Assembly (NCBI GenBank): GCA_937916845.1
Contig: CALFSK010000069.1
Span: 1-64,000 of the forward strand
Source of the DNA: an uncultured Lactobacillus sp.
GTDB lineage: Bacteria > Bacillota > Bacilli > Lactobacillales > Lactobacillaceae
Length of the DNA stretch: 64,000 bases
Direction: 5' to 3'
In this document: positions 16,761-25,851 of the stretch, piece after piece
Layout of the letters: each line of letters starts with the position of its first letter
How positions within the stretch are numbered: position 1 is the stretch's first letter
Notes under the pieces: generated by a model
Databases searched by the model: none
The model's input: the letters and a program-made list of their open reading frames with translations, nothing else
What the model was told of the DNA's origin: nothing
Made by a program: the position numbers and the translations under genes

Positions 16761-17918
16761 ATGTTAGACGTACATTTTGGCGCAGGTAATATTGGTCGGG
16801 GCTTCATTGGCGAAACCTTGGCTGACAACGGCTTTAAGATCACTTTCGTTGACGTTAACGAAACTTTGATCGATGAATTAAATAAACGCAATGGTTACAC
16901 CATTGAATTGGCTGCAGAAGGTCAAAAGCATATTGAAGTTCACGATGTAAAGGGGATTAACAACGGCAAAGATCCTAAGGCAGTTGCTGAAGAAATTGCC
17001 CAAGCTGACATGGTTACGACCGCGATTGGGCCAAAGATCTTGAAGTTCATCGCGCCACTCATTGCCGACGGGTTAAAGTTACGGCATGCTAACAACAATA
17101 CGACTCCAATTGACATTATTGCGTGTGAAAACATGATTGGTGGGAGCCAATCATTGAAGAAGTCGGTTTACGAATCCTTAGATGATAGCGAACAAGCTTG
17201 GGCCGACGAAAACGCCGGGTTCCCAAACGCCGCTGTTGACCGGATCGTGCCACTTCAAAAGCATGACGATCCATTGTTTGTTTCCGTTGAACCATTCAAA
17301 GAATGGGTTATCGACAAGTCACAAATGAAGAACCCTAAGATTCAATTGAAGGGTGTCGACTATGCGGACGATTTGGAACCATATATCGAACGTAAGTTAT
17401 TCTCCGTTAACACTGGTCACGCCACCGTTGCTTACACTGGTAACATTAAGGGCTACAAGACCATTGGTGAAGCCGTTAAAGACGACAGCGTGGTTGACCA
17501 AGCTAAGCGCGTCTTAGGCGAAACTGGGGACTTGTTGATTCAAAAGTGGGGCTTCGATCCTGAAGTTCACCACGCTTACCAAAAGAAGATTTTGAGCCGG
17601 TTTGAAAACCCATATATCTCAGATGATATCGAACGGGTTGGCCGGACCCCAATTCGGAAACTTGGTTATGACGAACGCTTCATCCGCCCAATTCGCGAAT
17701 TGAAGGACCGTGGTCGCGACTACAGTGCCCTCATTGATACGGTTGGTGAAATGTTCTTCTTCAACTACCCTAACGATAGCGAAAGCGTTAAGTTACAAGA
17801 AATGTTGAAAGACGAACCAATCGAACAAGTTATCCGCGAAACCACTGGTTTAAAGGATGACGACTTAATTAATGAAATTAAAGCTTCTTACGAAAAGCAT
17901 TTAGCTGCAACTAAGTAG
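16761..17918 (+). CDS. mtlD: Mannitol-1-phosphate 5-dehydrogenase
   Basis: This enzyme oxidises mannitol 1-phosphate to fructose 6-phosphate with NAD, completing the mannitol pathway; in lactobacilli it can also run in reverse as an electron sink. The protein of 385 residues starts with the Rossmann motif [12 protein letters not shown], and the polyol dehydrogenase region with [10 protein letters not shown] (about residues 211-220) lies in the middle. The ATG at 16761 follows AAGGAAG by 10 bases. It is the last gene of the operon and is followed by a strong terminator. Confidence 0.97.
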   Translation: MLDVHFGAGNIGRGFIGETLADNGFKITFVDVNETLIDELNKRNGYTIELAAEGQKHIEVHDVKGINNGKDPKAVAEEIAQADMVTTAIGPKILKFIAPLIADGLKLRHANNNTTPIDIIACENMIGGSQSLKKSVYESLDDSEQAWADENAGFPNAAVDRIVPLQKHDDPLFVSVEPFKEWVIDKSQMKNPKIQLKGVDYADDLEPYIERKLFSVNTGHATVAYTGNIKGYKTIGEAVKDDSVVDQAKRVLGETGDLLIQKWGFDPEVHHAYQKKILSRFENPYISDDIERVGRTPIRKLGYDERFIRPIRELKDRGRDYSALIDTVGEMFFFNYPNDSESVKLQEMLKDEPIEQVIRETTGLKDDDLINEIKASYEKHLAATK

Positions 17919-17921
17919 CGT

Positions 17922-17979
17922 AAAAAAATAAAGTACCGGGATCACAAACCGCCATAGTGATCCGGTACTTTATTTTTTT
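17922..17979. terminator. Bidirectional terminator after mtlD
   Basis: Long arms at 17922-17945 and 17957-17979 (AAAGTACCGGGATCAC against GTGATCCGGTACTTT, one bulge) with A and T runs at the ends. It serves mtlD and the convergent gene at 18011. Confidence 0.88.
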
Positions 17980-18010
17980 GTCTAAAAGTTGAAAATGAAA
18001 TTTGAAATGG

Positions 18011-18523
18011 TTAGTTCCAGAATTGCCACCAAGGCTTAGCCCGTTGTTTGGCAGCCTGCTCGTCTAGGCGGTCCAACACGAGGTTGAGCCGGTAGTTGAG
18101 GGAATCTAAGCGCCGGATGATAATTTCTTGTTGCTTGGCCAGTTCGGCGTTACTTGGACCACTTGGTTGGGCCACTGCGGATTGTACAAGTTTAGCTGGT
18201 TTCGCGACAGGGGTTACCGTCTCTTCTACGGTAGCTTCGCTGACCGGTTGTGTTCCGTGTTCGTTGAAGGTCTGGTCTAAGGCGTTGGCCAGCGTTGCAC
18301 CTTGTTCAGTGAGTTCGATGGCTGCCTTGAAGGTTGCCAGGTCTGCCTGGTTGTACAGGCGGTGACTGCTATCAGTTGTTCTAAAACGGGTCTCATCATT
18401 GAGTTGTTTTTCGACTAACGTACTGTATTTGCGCAAGGTGACTGCCTTGATGCCAAGTTGTTTAGCGGCAACCGAGGCCACTAGTTTTGTTTCCTGTTCG
18501 GAATTAATTGTTTGTTCAGACAA
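18011..18523 (-). CDS. MerR-type HTH and coiled-coil protein (RacA-like)
   Basis: The N-terminal part (about residues 12-70) reads as a MerR-like winged helix: SVAAKQLGIKAVTLRKYSTL, then a strand pair ending RLYNQADLATF. A low-complexity Pro/Val/Ala linker (about 95-125) and a C-terminal predicted coiled coil (EIIIRRLDSLNYRLNLVLDR) follow, ending with the aromatic tail KPWWQFWN. This layout is found in chromosome- or plasmid-segregation proteins of the RacA type, but it could equally be a transcription regulator. The TTG at 18523 is chosen because AAGGAAG lies 8 bases before it; the GTG at 18532 overlaps that box. It is monocistronic. Confidence 0.55.
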   Translation of the reverse strand: MSEQTINSEQETKLVASVAAKQLGIKAVTLRKYSTLVEKQLNDETRFRTTDSSHRLYNQADLATFKAAIELTEQGATLANALDQTFNEHGTQPVSEATVEETVTPVAKPAKLVQSAVAQPSGPSNAELAKQQEIIIRRLDSLNYRLNLVLDRLDEQAAKQRAKPWWQFWN

Positions 18524-18699
18524 AATAAGCACTTCCTTAAGATATATCGTTTCTATAACGCTATTATATCGAATTTTTTAATGAACGAACACCGTTATGC
18601 GCTTTATTAGTGACCGGGGTTCAGGCTTTTAGAACGTGATGAGTGGTCAAAACATGCTATGATAAGACGTAAAATTAATTGAAGTGAGGATCTTTAAAT

Positions 18700-19035
18700 A
18701 TGATTGAACCAGTAGACGCGACCACCTTTGAAACGGTGGCCGACGGGACGGCGTTGACGGTGGTTGATTTCTGGGCGGATTGGTGTGGCCCTTGCAAGAT
18801 GCAGACGCCAGCCTTAGAAGCGCTAGATGAAGATTACGACGGAAAAATCAAATTCGCTTCCCTGGACGTTGACCAGTACCAGGAAATTGCGGAAAAGTTT
18901 GAAATCATGAGTATTCCGGCCCTCGTTGTTTTTAAGAACGGTAAGCCGGCTGAAAAGGTCGTCGGTTTCCATCCGCAAGCAGCGTTAAAAAAATATTTAG
19001 ATCAAAAATTGGCTGAAGTGACAACGGCCGAATAA
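18700..19035 (+). CDS. trxA: Thioredoxin
   Basis: A small cytosolic dithiol reductant of 111 residues. The active site is WCGPC with Cys29 and Cys32, followed by the conserved KMQTP region, and the cis-proline IPALVVFKNGK loop is present near residue 75. The N terminus starts MIEPVDATTF, so this is one of the more divergent thioredoxins lactobacilli carry beside the main TrxA. It has its own ribosome site (GTGAGGA) and terminator, with no partner gene next to it. Confidence 0.93.
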   Translation: MIEPVDATTFETVADGTALTVVDFWADWCGPCKMQTPALEALDEDYDGKIKFASLDVDQYQEIAEKFEIMSIPALVVFKNGKPAEKVVGFHPQAALKKYLDQKLAEVTTAE

Positions 19036-19062
19036 AAAGACGTCTGTTAAGGCGTCTTTTTA
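19035..19062 (+). terminator. Terminator after thioredoxin
   Basis: AAAAGACG (19035-19042) and CGTCTTTT (19053-19060) form an 8-bp stem followed by T residues; it starts at the end of the thioredoxin stop codon. Confidence 0.75.
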
Positions 19063-19266
19063 TATTACTCATATACTTATATTTTTGATAAATAACAACT
19101 GATGTCAAATTAAAGTCTACTAAGTTTTCATGAAAACAAGCTGACGAATCGTGCGTGGTTGGAACGGAAAGCTTATTAATAATAAAAGAGGCAGGGGTTT
19201 TACAATATAATTAGCGGTATTCGTGTTACATTAAAATGAAATAAATCGTTTTTGGGGGAACGCTTT

Positions 19267-19503
19267 ATGAAAAAAATCGTTTGGTTACTACGTTTGGGAA
19301 TCGTCGCTTTTGGGGCGTTGTTGGTTTTTGAATCAATCGAAGCGCCAAAGCATGCGCCAGCACCAAGTGTTTACGTTGTTAATCCAGCCGTTGAAAACAA
19401 AACGGCTCAGCACAGCTCCAACGGGCAAGTGCGGTTACCGCACGAAGTCCTGCACGCACCACAGACGGTACCCGTAGCGGCGCCGCAATCACTGGCATCG
19501 TAA
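19267..19503 (+). CDS. Small secreted or membrane-anchored protein, unknown
   Basis: Function unknown. The 78-residue product starts MKKIVWLLRLGIVAFGALLVF, a signal peptide or single membrane anchor, and then has a Pro/Ala/His-rich tail (EAPKHAPAPSVYVVNP and HAPQTVPVAAPQ). No cysteine lipobox or LPXTG motif is present. The ATG at 19267 follows GGGGGA; a frame beginning at 19252 is not supported. It stands alone between terminators. Confidence 0.6.
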   Translation: MKKIVWLLRLGIVAFGALLVFESIEAPKHAPAPSVYVVNPAVENKTAQHSSNGQVRLPHEVLHAPQTVPVAAPQSLAS

Positions 19504-19522
19504 TTTTTAATCGAAGAAATAG

Positions 19523-19566
19523 AAAAGGCCTTAATTACCCACTCGTTGGGTAATTAAGGCCTTTTT
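19523..19566. terminator. Bidirectional terminator
   Basis: A perfect 19-bp stem (19523-19541 with 19547-19565, AAGGCCTTAATTACCCA type) around CTCGT, flanked by A and T runs. It serves the genes on both sides. Confidence 0.9.
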
Positions 19567-19572
19567 GACTGC

Positions 19573-19959
19573 TTAGAGCTGATTGTAGATGGTTTCAATT
19601 AAATCGTCGCTATTATCAATTAGCTGGCGGTTGAGTGAGATCAAGTACCGGGGTTTCAGTGGATTGACGATGTTATGAAAAGTGTCCTGAATAAGACAAC
19701 CGGTCAGGGTGAAGGTGTTCCGATGATCTCGGACAATAATGTTGAAGTGACGCAAATCATTAGTCACAATCACGTTGGTACCGATTAAATGGGTCAGATT
19801 CAGTCCCAACGTTGCGGTTGAGTTAGTTAGCCCTGCTAGTCCGGTTTGCTTAATGAGTTGAATGGCGCCATCAATTCGTTCTAACGCGGTGTACATCGAA
19901 AGCTTAGGCGTTTCGGTGGTATTGGATCGGTGCATATATGGTCCCAGTACTAAGTTCAT
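19573..19959 (-). CDS. Conserved-looking protein of unknown function
   Basis: I do not recognise this 128-residue protein. It has no signal peptide or membrane segment. Features are an N-terminal MNLVLGPYMHRSN, a helical segment with ALERIDGAIQLIKQTGLAGL, a strand-like stretch NVIVTNDLRHFNIIVRDH and a C-terminal helix ending LIETIYNQL. The ATG at 19959 follows GGGGGG by 7 bases, so a longer frame to 19974 is set aside. It is monocistronic. Confidence 0.6.
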   Translation of the reverse strand: MNLVLGPYMHRSNTTETPKLSMYTALERIDGAIQLIKQTGLAGLTNSTATLGLNLTHLIGTNVIVTNDLRHFNIIVRDHRNTFTLTGCLIQDTFHNIVNPLKPRYLISLNRQLIDNSDDLIETIYNQL

Positions 19960-20086
19960 TACAAGTCCCCCCAACCTTTGTTTATTAACCTAATCATAAT
20001 AGTCAGGGAGGCATTAGGCGAAGATTGCAACGTGTTTGGCCGGTTAGTTGGGTGACTTTGTGGGTTAGCTTCGTTCAATTGCCAAA

Positions 20087-20117
20087 CAAAAAAATTCCCG
20101 GTCGTGACCGAGAATTT
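20087..20117 (-). terminator. Terminator after ndk
   Basis: On the minus strand AATTCTCGGTC pairs with GACCGGGAATT across a three-base loop and is followed by seven T residues. Confidence 0.8.
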
Positions 20118-20126
20118 CAAGGATTA

Positions 20127-20582
20127 TTAATCAGTTTCATTTTTACGTGAGGATACGGCTAGTTCGGGGAACCAGATGGCGATTTCGTGATGCGCATTTT
20201 CACGGCTGTCAGAAGTGTGAATAATGTTTCTCAAGATCCCGTCAGGATAATCATGGGCGTAGTCGCCCCGAATCGAACCTGGTTGTGCATCGGATGGCCG
20301 TGTATTACCAGCTAAGTGGTGGATGGCCTTTACAACGCTTGCGCCGCTGACGATGATGGCAACTAATGGCCCTTCCATCATGTAGGTCTCGATCTCTTTA
20401 AAGTAAGGTTTTCCCACCTTTTCAGCATAGTGGGCTTGAAGTTGTTCGGCAGTTGCGGTGGTGACTTTCAGGGCGGAAATCTGATAGCCCTTTTGTTCTA
20501 AACGAGAAATGATATCTCCGATGTGTCCTTCAGCGACCCCATCGGGTTTAACGAGAACTAAAGTTTTTTCTGAATTTGCCAT
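20127..20582 (-). CDS. ndk: Nucleoside diphosphate kinase
   Basis: This cytosolic enzyme balances nucleoside triphosphate pools by moving the terminal phosphate of ATP through a phospho-histidine. At 151 residues it has the usual length. The catalytic His122 lies in NIIHTSDS and the nucleotide-binding region RPSDAQPGSIRGDY is intact. The start is the ATG at 20582 after AGGAGGGG; a longer frame to 20600 begins inside that box. A near-consensus cre box lies about 25-35 bases upstream. Confidence 0.95.
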   Translation of the reverse strand: MANSEKTLVLVKPDGVAEGHIGDIISRLEQKGYQISALKVTTATAEQLQAHYAEKVGKPYFKEIETYMMEGPLVAIIVSGASVVKAIHHLAGNTRPSDAQPGSIRGDYAHDYPDGILRNIIHTSDSRENAHHEIAIWFPELAVSSRKNETD

Positions 20583-20604
20583 AATACGACCCCTCCTCAA
20601 GTTA

Positions 20605-20618
20605 AGTAAACGCTTTCA
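20605..20618 (-). promoter_or_regulatory. Probable cre box upstream of ndk
   Basis: On the minus strand TGAAAGCGTTTACT matches the CcpA consensus at 13 of 14 positions and lies directly before the ndk ribosome site, where CcpA binding would hinder transcription. Confidence 0.5.
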
Positions 20619-20779
20619 TCGCTATTGATTAAATTGTAGATTAATTTGATGAGTGCGTCAACTAGAATCGTGTGGGGAACGTCACAATCTTAAACAGCAG
20701 TTAAGGATGATGATAGTTCTTTTTGACCAATGAAATCGTTATAATGGGGATAGCTTAAAATAAAAGGGATTGATACAGC

Positions 20780-22129
20780 ATGCCACCACTTGATTTAACA
20801 CATATTCGTCAGCACCACACCGTTGCCGAATTAATTGCGCTCGGGAAAGCCCGGCGCCAAACCACGTCGTTTGACCAGCTAGGAACGTTTACACCAGTTG
20901 AACGTAACGCGGGCGCGTATTTGAAACACGTTCGTGCAATGTTAGTACCGGAATTATTGCCACTGCGCCGTGAGCGCATGTCAGCTTCCGCGTTTGCTTT
21001 TTTTCGGGGTTCCGTGGAACTGATGGATTATGATTTGGATTATCAAAAGTCAACGGAGATTCCAGCCGTTGTTTGTGGTGATGCGCATCTAGGTAATTTC
21101 GGGTTTTACGCGTCGCCAGAACGGCGGCTCGTCTTTGACCTTAACGACTTTGATGAAGCGGGTGTCCACCCGTGGGAATGGGATTTACGTCGATTACTCG
21201 TCAGCATTATTTTGGCCGCCCGTAACTCGAATTTTAAGCCTAAAAAGGTCGACAAACTCGTTCGGACAGCCAGTGCTAGTTACCGTGAAGCGATTAAACG
21301 CATGTTTGACCAAACGACGTTGGATCGTTTCTACCGGGACAATGAGGTCCAAGCCGTTTTGAATTTCGGTGGGCAACCGGAAGATACGGCGAACTTTATT
21401 GCGGATTTAGTCAAAAAAGCCCAAAAACGGAATTCTGAACAAGTTGTACGTAAGTTTACTTGGACGAATAGCCACGGTGAGCGCCAGTTTAAGGACAACG
21501 CACCGCGTTCCGTACACATTGATAAGAAGACGTACCGGGGCTTAAAGCACGGCATTCAAGAATATTTGCTCAATGTTCGAACGGACGTCGCTTTACTGTT
21601 GTCACAATATGAAGTGACCGATATTATCCGCCACAGTGTTGGTGTGGGGAGTTTTGGGTCGCTGTGTTACTTGGTCTTGCTCACGAGTACGGACGGCAGC
21701 CACATGGTCTTACAGATCAAGGAGGCGCTACCGACCCGTAAAGTGGGAAGCCAGTCCCAACAAGCTCTGACGGCAGCCCTCGAACTTTCCGAAGGTCAAC
21801 GGATCGTCAGTTCGCAACGCATTTTACAGGCCACTTCGGATGTCTTTTTAGGCTACTTCCAAATGGCCAACAAGAGCTTTTACGTGCGTCAATTCCGTGA
21901 TATGAAAGAGTCAATCGATATTGCGACTTTGGATTGGGGACAATTTTCAGCGTATGCGAATACGTGTGCGATGATTTTAGCACAGGCCCACGCGCAGAGC
22001 CCAACTGCGGCGATGATTCGTGGTTACATCGGTAGCACGACGAAGTTTGATGATGCCATGGCTAACTGGTCAGAGGCCTACGTTGAACAAGTTGAATCGG
22101 ATTATCAAGATTTTTTAGATAAGCCATAA
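20780..22129 (+). CDS. DUF2252 family protein, kinase-like fold
   Basis: The 449-residue protein has the DUF2252 pattern: FFRGSVELMDYDL near residue 74, then CGDAHLGNFGFY and FDLNDFDEAGVHPWEWDL at about 95-135. The GDAHLGNFG and DLNDFDE motifs look like the catalytic and metal-binding loops of aminoglycoside-phosphotransferase-like kinases, so an ATP-dependent transfer on a small molecule is possible. No substrate has been established that I know of. It is a single gene with its own ribosome site (AAGGGA) before the ATG, and no signal peptide. Confidence 0.8.
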   Translation: MPPLDLTHIRQHHTVAELIALGKARRQTTSFDQLGTFTPVERNAGAYLKHVRAMLVPELLPLRRERMSASAFAFFRGSVELMDYDLDYQKSTEIPAVVCGDAHLGNFGFYASPERRLVFDLNDFDEAGVHPWEWDLRRLLVSIILAARNSNFKPKKVDKLVRTASASYREAIKRMFDQTTLDRFYRDNEVQAVLNFGGQPEDTANFIADLVKKAQKRNSEQVVRKFTWTNSHGERQFKDNAPRSVHIDKKTYRGLKHGIQEYLLNVRTDVALLLSQYEVTDIIRHSVGVGSFGSLCYLVLLTSTDGSHMVLQIKEALPTRKVGSQSQQALTAALELSEGQRIVSSQRILQATSDVFLGYFQMANKSFYVRQFRDMKESIDIATLDWGQFSAYANTCAMILAQAHAQSPTAAMIRGYIGSTTKFDDAMANWSEAYVEQVESDYQDFLDKP

Positions 22130-22265
22130 ATGCAATGATATAAGGGGATTAGCGGATGCTAGTCCTCTTTTTTAAATAAAGAAATCAAAATGATTGCACT
22201 TTAATGATTTATTGATATACTTACTATTAGTAAGTGAAATTGATTTGAAAGGACTGTTAATAAAT

Positions 22266-22814
22266 ATGACAAAATATGGTGTAATTGTAGGTTCCATTCG
22301 TAAAAATTCTTATTCTAAAGGGGTGGCCGACGCAATCGTTGCGGGCTTACCAGAAGATGCAGAAGTAACGTACTTAAATATCGCTAAGTTACCACTTTAC
22401 AATCAAGACTACGATGAGGCTTCACCGGTTGAATATACCGAATTCCGGAATGCCGTTGCGGCGCAGGACGCAATCATCTTCGTGACACCTGAACACAACC
22501 GTAGTATTCCAGCTGCTTTGAAGAACGCCTTGGACGTTGCTTCTCGTCCCTGGGGTCAAAGTGTTTGGGGCGGCAAGCCAGCGTTGGTTGCGTCACAATC
22601 AATTTCTGGCATCTCTGGCGTTTTAGCACACCACGTCTTACGTCAATCATTGGTATTCTTAGACATGCCAACGATGCAACAGCCTGAATTATATATCGGT
22701 AATACGGACAAATTATCCGACGAAAACGGCCACATCACTAACGAAGGTACGCAGTCCTTCTTAGCCGGTGCGGGTAAGCAATTTAGCGAATTTGCTGCTA
22801 AGTTCATCAAGTAG
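22266..22814 (+). CDS. NADPH-dependent FMN reductase family protein
   Basis: A flavodoxin-fold oxidoreductase of 182 residues. The FMN phosphate loop is GSIRKNSYSKG near residues 9-19, and the TPEHNRSIPAALKNALDVASRP segment is the second flavin-contact loop of the family. Members reduce flavins, quinones or azo compounds with NAD(P)H. The ATG at 22266 has AAAGGA upstream at a somewhat long distance (about 12 bases); the longer frame to 22194 has no support. A terminator follows. Confidence 0.88.
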   Translation: MTKYGVIVGSIRKNSYSKGVADAIVAGLPEDAEVTYLNIAKLPLYNQDYDEASPVEYTEFRNAVAAQDAIIFVTPEHNRSIPAALKNALDVASRPWGQSVWGGKPALVASQSISGISGVLAHHVLRQSLVFLDMPTMQQPELYIGNTDKLSDENGHITNEGTQSFLAGAGKQFSEFAAKFIK

Positions 22815-22882
22815 TTACAACTGTAGTTGAGATCCAATCAAAAGGTTGTTGAACTTTAGTCCATAAGTCATTAAAACATGCA

Positions 22883-22925
22883 AAAAAGCGGGGCCTTCAA
22901 AATCTTGAAGGTCCCGCTTTTATAT
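22883..22925. terminator. Bidirectional terminator
   Basis: Arms AAAGCGGGGCCTTCAA and TTGAAGGTCCCGCTTT (about 22885-22900 and 22905-22920) with A and T runs serve the FMN reductase and the convergent map gene. Confidence 0.85.
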
Positions 22926-22930
22926 ATAAC

Positions 22931-23722
22931 CTATTTATTCCAAAGGTACTTAGCGTCAAAGTCGTGGTCGTATGAAGATAAGATCTTAGGACCATCGTCC
23001 GTAACAACTAAAGTGTGTTCGTATTGGCAACTGAGGCTACCGTCTAAGGTCCGAACGGTCCAGCCATCGTCAGCGGTTTCGCCAGAACGCCAGTCACCGA
23101 TGTTAACCATTGGTTCGATGGTGATGGTCATACCGGCCTTTAAACGGGTCCCGTGGCCAGCTTCGCCGTAATGAGGAACGTCAGGCTTTTCGTGCATCGT
23201 CGGTCCAATACCATGGCCGATGTATTCGCGGACAACGCCGTAACCCATTTCGTTTTCGGCGTAGTTTTGAATGGCCCAACCAATGTCACCGATTCGGTTA
23301 CCGACAACGGCTTGGTCAATACCCAAGTAGAGGGCTTTCAAGGTAACGTCCATTAACTTCTTAACTTCGGGTGATGGCGTACCGGCAACGAATGCGTGGC
23401 ATGAGTCACTCAAGTAGCCGTGGTAGTTAATGACGGTGTCGACTTTTAAGAGGTCGCCATCCTTAACTAAAATGTCTTTGCTAGGGCAGCCGTGGCAAAT
23501 CATGTCATTAACACTGACACAAGTTGAGTACTTGTAGCCTTCAAAGTTTAATTCACCAGGGGTAGCGTCATGGGCGATGATGAATTCGTATGCGAAATGG
23601 TCAACGTCCCAAGTAGTTATTCCGGGTTTGATGTAATCTTCCAAGGCGTGGAAGAGGCCGACCATGATGTCGCCGGCTTCTTGCATTCCCTTAATCTCGC
23701 GATCTGATTTAAGAGTTATCAT
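22931..23722 (-). CDS. map: Methionine aminopeptidase type I
   Basis: This essential cytosolic enzyme removes the initiator methionine from new proteins. The 263-residue product has all five metal ligands at positions close to the E. coli enzyme: Asp95, Asp106, His170, Glu203 and Glu235, plus His78 in ICHG. The motif around the first two aspartates (KVDTVINYHGYLSDSCHAF) is a lactobacillus-type variant. The open frame continues to 23860, but the ATG at 23722 has a GGAGGATT box and begins with the family N terminus. It stands alone. Confidence 0.96.
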   Translation of the reverse strand: MITLKSDREIKGMQEAGDIMVGLFHALEDYIKPGITTWDVDHFAYEFIIAHDATPGELNFEGYKYSTCVSVNDMICHGCPSKDILVKDGDLLKVDTVINYHGYLSDSCHAFVAGTPSPEVKKLMDVTLKALYLGIDQAVVGNRIGDIGWAIQNYAENEMGYGVVREYIGHGIGPTMHEKPDVPHYGEAGHGTRLKAGMTITIEPMVNIGDWRSGETADDGWTVRTLDGSLSCQYEHTLVVTDDGPKILSSYDHDFDAKYLWNK

Positions 23723-24011
23723 GTAATCCTCCAAAAATATTAAATATATTGTAGATAAAATAATGTCCATCCCTAGTATACTGCAACGGCAGATATCCGA
23801 CAAAAAGCAATGTTCAAGATTGGGCGCACAGTGGGGATTGGGGCAAGCAAATCGCGACATTTAACTGCAATCGCTTTCAGAAAAAAGTCCAAAAAAATTT
23901 CCAGTCCAAAAAGGCCCGTGTGGCGGGCTGAATCTGGATTGGTTGTTTACAACGCGTTTAATATTCAAGAATTTGGACTTTTCATCGTCAAAGTTAATGA
24001 TACAATATATA

Positions 24012-24033
24012 GTGTTGTTTCGAACAGAAACAC
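24012..24033. promoter_or_regulatory. Inverted repeat upstream of pnuC
   Basis: Within the 394-base gap between map and pnuC, the stretch AGTGTTGTTTCGAACAG followed by AAACACT forms a partial palindrome (GTTTC/GAAAC core). It might be an operator for the nicotinamide transporter. Nothing else is recognised in the gap apart from AT-rich sequence. Confidence 0.3.
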
Positions 24034-24116
24034 TACATATGGTAGTGAATTCGTGACTAGTTGGCCAACTGGACACTAACAACCGCATATTGATAAACGG
24101 AAAGAGGAGCATGATT

Positions 24117-24899
24117 TTGAGTAATTATTTTAAATTCTTATCACACCAATTGAAGGGTTGGCCGCAACAGAACTACTACTTATTCTTCTTTAGCTTAGGT
24201 TGTCAGGTGATGACGCTGGTTAACGCGCCAATCACAACGTTATCCATTCTAACATTTATTGGGACGACTTTGGGTGTCCTTTGTGTGTTGGCCATCAACG
24301 CCGCCAAGTCGGTGAATGGCTGGCTAGGATTAATTTCCGCAGCCTGCTTTATCGTCGTTGGTTTTTCAGCAAAGAACTACCTTAGCATCGGTGAACAGCT
24401 TGCCTACGTTGTGACCCTGGATATTCCAGTGTTACTGAGTGCCGGCTGGAACGTGAACATGGTTTCTAAGATTCGGAAGTTCACGGGCCGGACTTGGGTC
24501 GTGGCCATTGTATCAACCCTAGTCGTTTATGGGATTTCAGGTTACTTAATTGGTGCTTTGACCGATGATCCGCGGCCGTGGATCGACGCAATCAGCTTTG
24601 CAATCTGCCTGACTGCCGGTGTCATCTGCTTCCTACGTTACAACAACCAGTACTTCTGGTGGGTTGCTTCCGGGTTAGCACAGATGGTGTTATGGTTCAT
24701 TTCATTCCGTCAAGGATCTGCAACTTTAGCCATGTTCATCAACAGCTCCGTTTACTTGATGAACGACGTGTTAGCTTTCACCGTTTCACCTTGGTATAAC
24801 AAGCATGAACGGGCCCGTCTAATTGCCGAAGAGCAAGCGGCAGCGGCTAAGAAGACTGATGCAACTAATGAGGATCAATCTTTTAGTTTGAATCATTAA
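24117..24899 (+). CDS. pnuC: PnuC-type nicotinamide (riboside) transporter
   Basis: An integral membrane protein of 260 residues with about seven helices that brings in nicotinamide riboside or a related NAD precursor by facilitated diffusion. The PnuC marks are WNVNMVSKIRKF in the first half and RYNNQYFWWV near residue 180. The ATG at 24111 is only one base from the AGAGGAG ribosome site, so I prefer the TTG at 24117 (7-base spacing), giving MSNYFKFLSHQL. Lactobacilli usually depend on outside NAD precursors, which fits. Confidence 0.85.
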   Translation: MSNYFKFLSHQLKGWPQQNYYLFFFSLGCQVMTLVNAPITTLSILTFIGTTLGVLCVLAINAAKSVNGWLGLISAACFIVVGFSAKNYLSIGEQLAYVVTLDIPVLLSAGWNVNMVSKIRKFTGRTWVVAIVSTLVVYGISGYLIGALTDDPRPWIDAISFAICLTAGVICFLRYNNQYFWWVASGLAQMVLWFISFRQGSATLAMFINSSVYLMNDVLAFTVSPWYNKHERARLIAEEQAAAAKKTDATNEDQSFSLNH

Positions 24900-24919
24900 G
24901 AATATTAACGAATTAATCT

Positions 24920-24947
24920 CCTATGACCTAGTCATAGGCGATTTTTT
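24920..24947 (+). terminator. Terminator after pnuC
   Basis: CCTATGAC (24920-24927) pairs with GTCATAGG (24931-24938) around a three-base loop, followed by six T residues at 24942-24947. Confidence 0.85.
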
Positions 24948-24952
24948 AGTCT

Positions 24953-24962
24953 TGTCTAGACA
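24953..24962 (+). promoter_or_regulatory. Distal TreR operator
   Basis: TGTCTAGACA is a perfect palindrome within TTGTCTAGACAT. It matches the operator sequence at 25038 and lies about 85 bases upstream of it. Two spaced operators allow looping by the GntR-type repressor. Confidence 0.6.
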
Positions 24963-25030
24963 TCTTATACAAGTTAATTATATATACAAACTCCTATATA
25001 CGGCTATTTCGGAAGTTTATATTTTTAACG

Positions 25031-25059
25031 TTGACAGCTTGTCTAAACAAGTATATATT
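25031..25059 (+). promoter_or_regulatory. tre operon promoter with embedded TreR operator
   Basis: TTGACA (25031-25036) and TATATT (25054-25059) are spaced by 17 bases, a near-ideal sigma-A promoter. Between them lies CTTGTCTAAACAAG (25038-25051), a palindrome related to the distal box, so bound repressor would cover the promoter. Confidence 0.75.
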
Positions 25060-25065
25060 CATAAA

Positions 25066-25079
25066 TGAAAGCGTTAACG
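25066..25079 (+). promoter_or_regulatory. cre box of the tre operon
   Basis: TGAAAGCGTTAACG agrees with the CcpA consensus at all but the last base and lies just downstream of the promoter, a classic roadblock or repression position. Confidence 0.65.
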
Positions 25080-25097
25080 GAAAAGAGGACGGTGGTC

Positions 25098-25826
25098 ATG
25101 ATTAATAAATCGGCACTAGTTTATGACGATTTAATGCAGAAAATCGATGCGGAAGTCTACCAGTTAGGGACTTACTTACCTAGTGAGAACCAGCTGTGCG
25201 ACCTTTACGGAATTTCCCGGGAGACGGGGCGTAAGGCTTTAGCGACGTTGGCAGAGAACGGTTATATTCAAAAGATTCGGGGCAAGGGCTCACTGGTGAT
25301 CGAACATCGGCAGTATGAATTCCCAGTCTCAGGAATTGTGAGTTACAAAGAACTTGCACAGAAGTTACACATTGCGACCGAAAACGTGGTCTATGGGTAT
25401 GATCCGAAGGCAACGTTGCCCATTGCCGCGTTTGCTTCGCTGGGTGTTGACCTAACGGAGGAACCGGTGACGGCAATCAAGCGGGTGCGGGTGATTGATG
25501 ATGAACCAGACATTATTGATAAAGATTATATTTTAAAATCAGTTATTCCAGACGTTCCGCGCAGGGCAGCCGAGGATTCACTCTACGCTTACTTTGAAGA
25601 TGAGTTGGGGTTAGAAATTGGGTACGCCACGAAGGAAATTACGATGGAACCAGCGAACGCTGAGGACCGGGCGGAACTGAACTTAGATCCTGGGGCCTAC
25701 ATGGCAGTTGTTCGTAGCGTGACCAGTTTAACGGATGCGCGGGCGTTCCAATTCACGGAATCGCGACACCGCGCGGATAAGTTCCGTTTCCGCGACTTTG
25801 CTCGCCGGCAACGGAAACCAATGTAA
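25098..25826 (+). CDS. treR: Trehalose operon repressor, GntR family
   Basis: A DNA-binding repressor of 242 residues: N-terminal winged helix (about 1-70, with LPSENQLCDLYGISRETGRKAL) and a C-terminal UTRA ligand domain (about 85-235) that would sense trehalose 6-phosphate. The chosen ATG at 25098 follows AGAGGAC; an ATG at 25065 lies inside the cre box and is not used. It precedes the hydrolase and permease in one operon, and two TreR-type palindromes lie upstream, so it controls itself and the pathway. Confidence 0.93.
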   Translation: MINKSALVYDDLMQKIDAEVYQLGTYLPSENQLCDLYGISRETGRKALATLAENGYIQKIRGKGSLVIEHRQYEFPVSGIVSYKELAQKLHIATENVVYGYDPKATLPIAAFASLGVDLTEEPVTAIKRVRVIDDEPDIIDKDYILKSVIPDVPRRAAEDSLYAYFEDELGLEIGYATKEITMEPANAEDRAELNLDPGAYMAVVRSVTSLTDARAFQFTESRHRADKFRFRDFARRQRKPM

Positions 25827-25851
25827 GCAAACTAAGAGTGGAGAAAGTGCA

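Noticed and set aside
23723..23860. 46-residue N-terminal extension of MetAP
   Set aside because: It has no ribosome site; the ATG at 23722 follows GGAGGATT and gives the standard N terminus.
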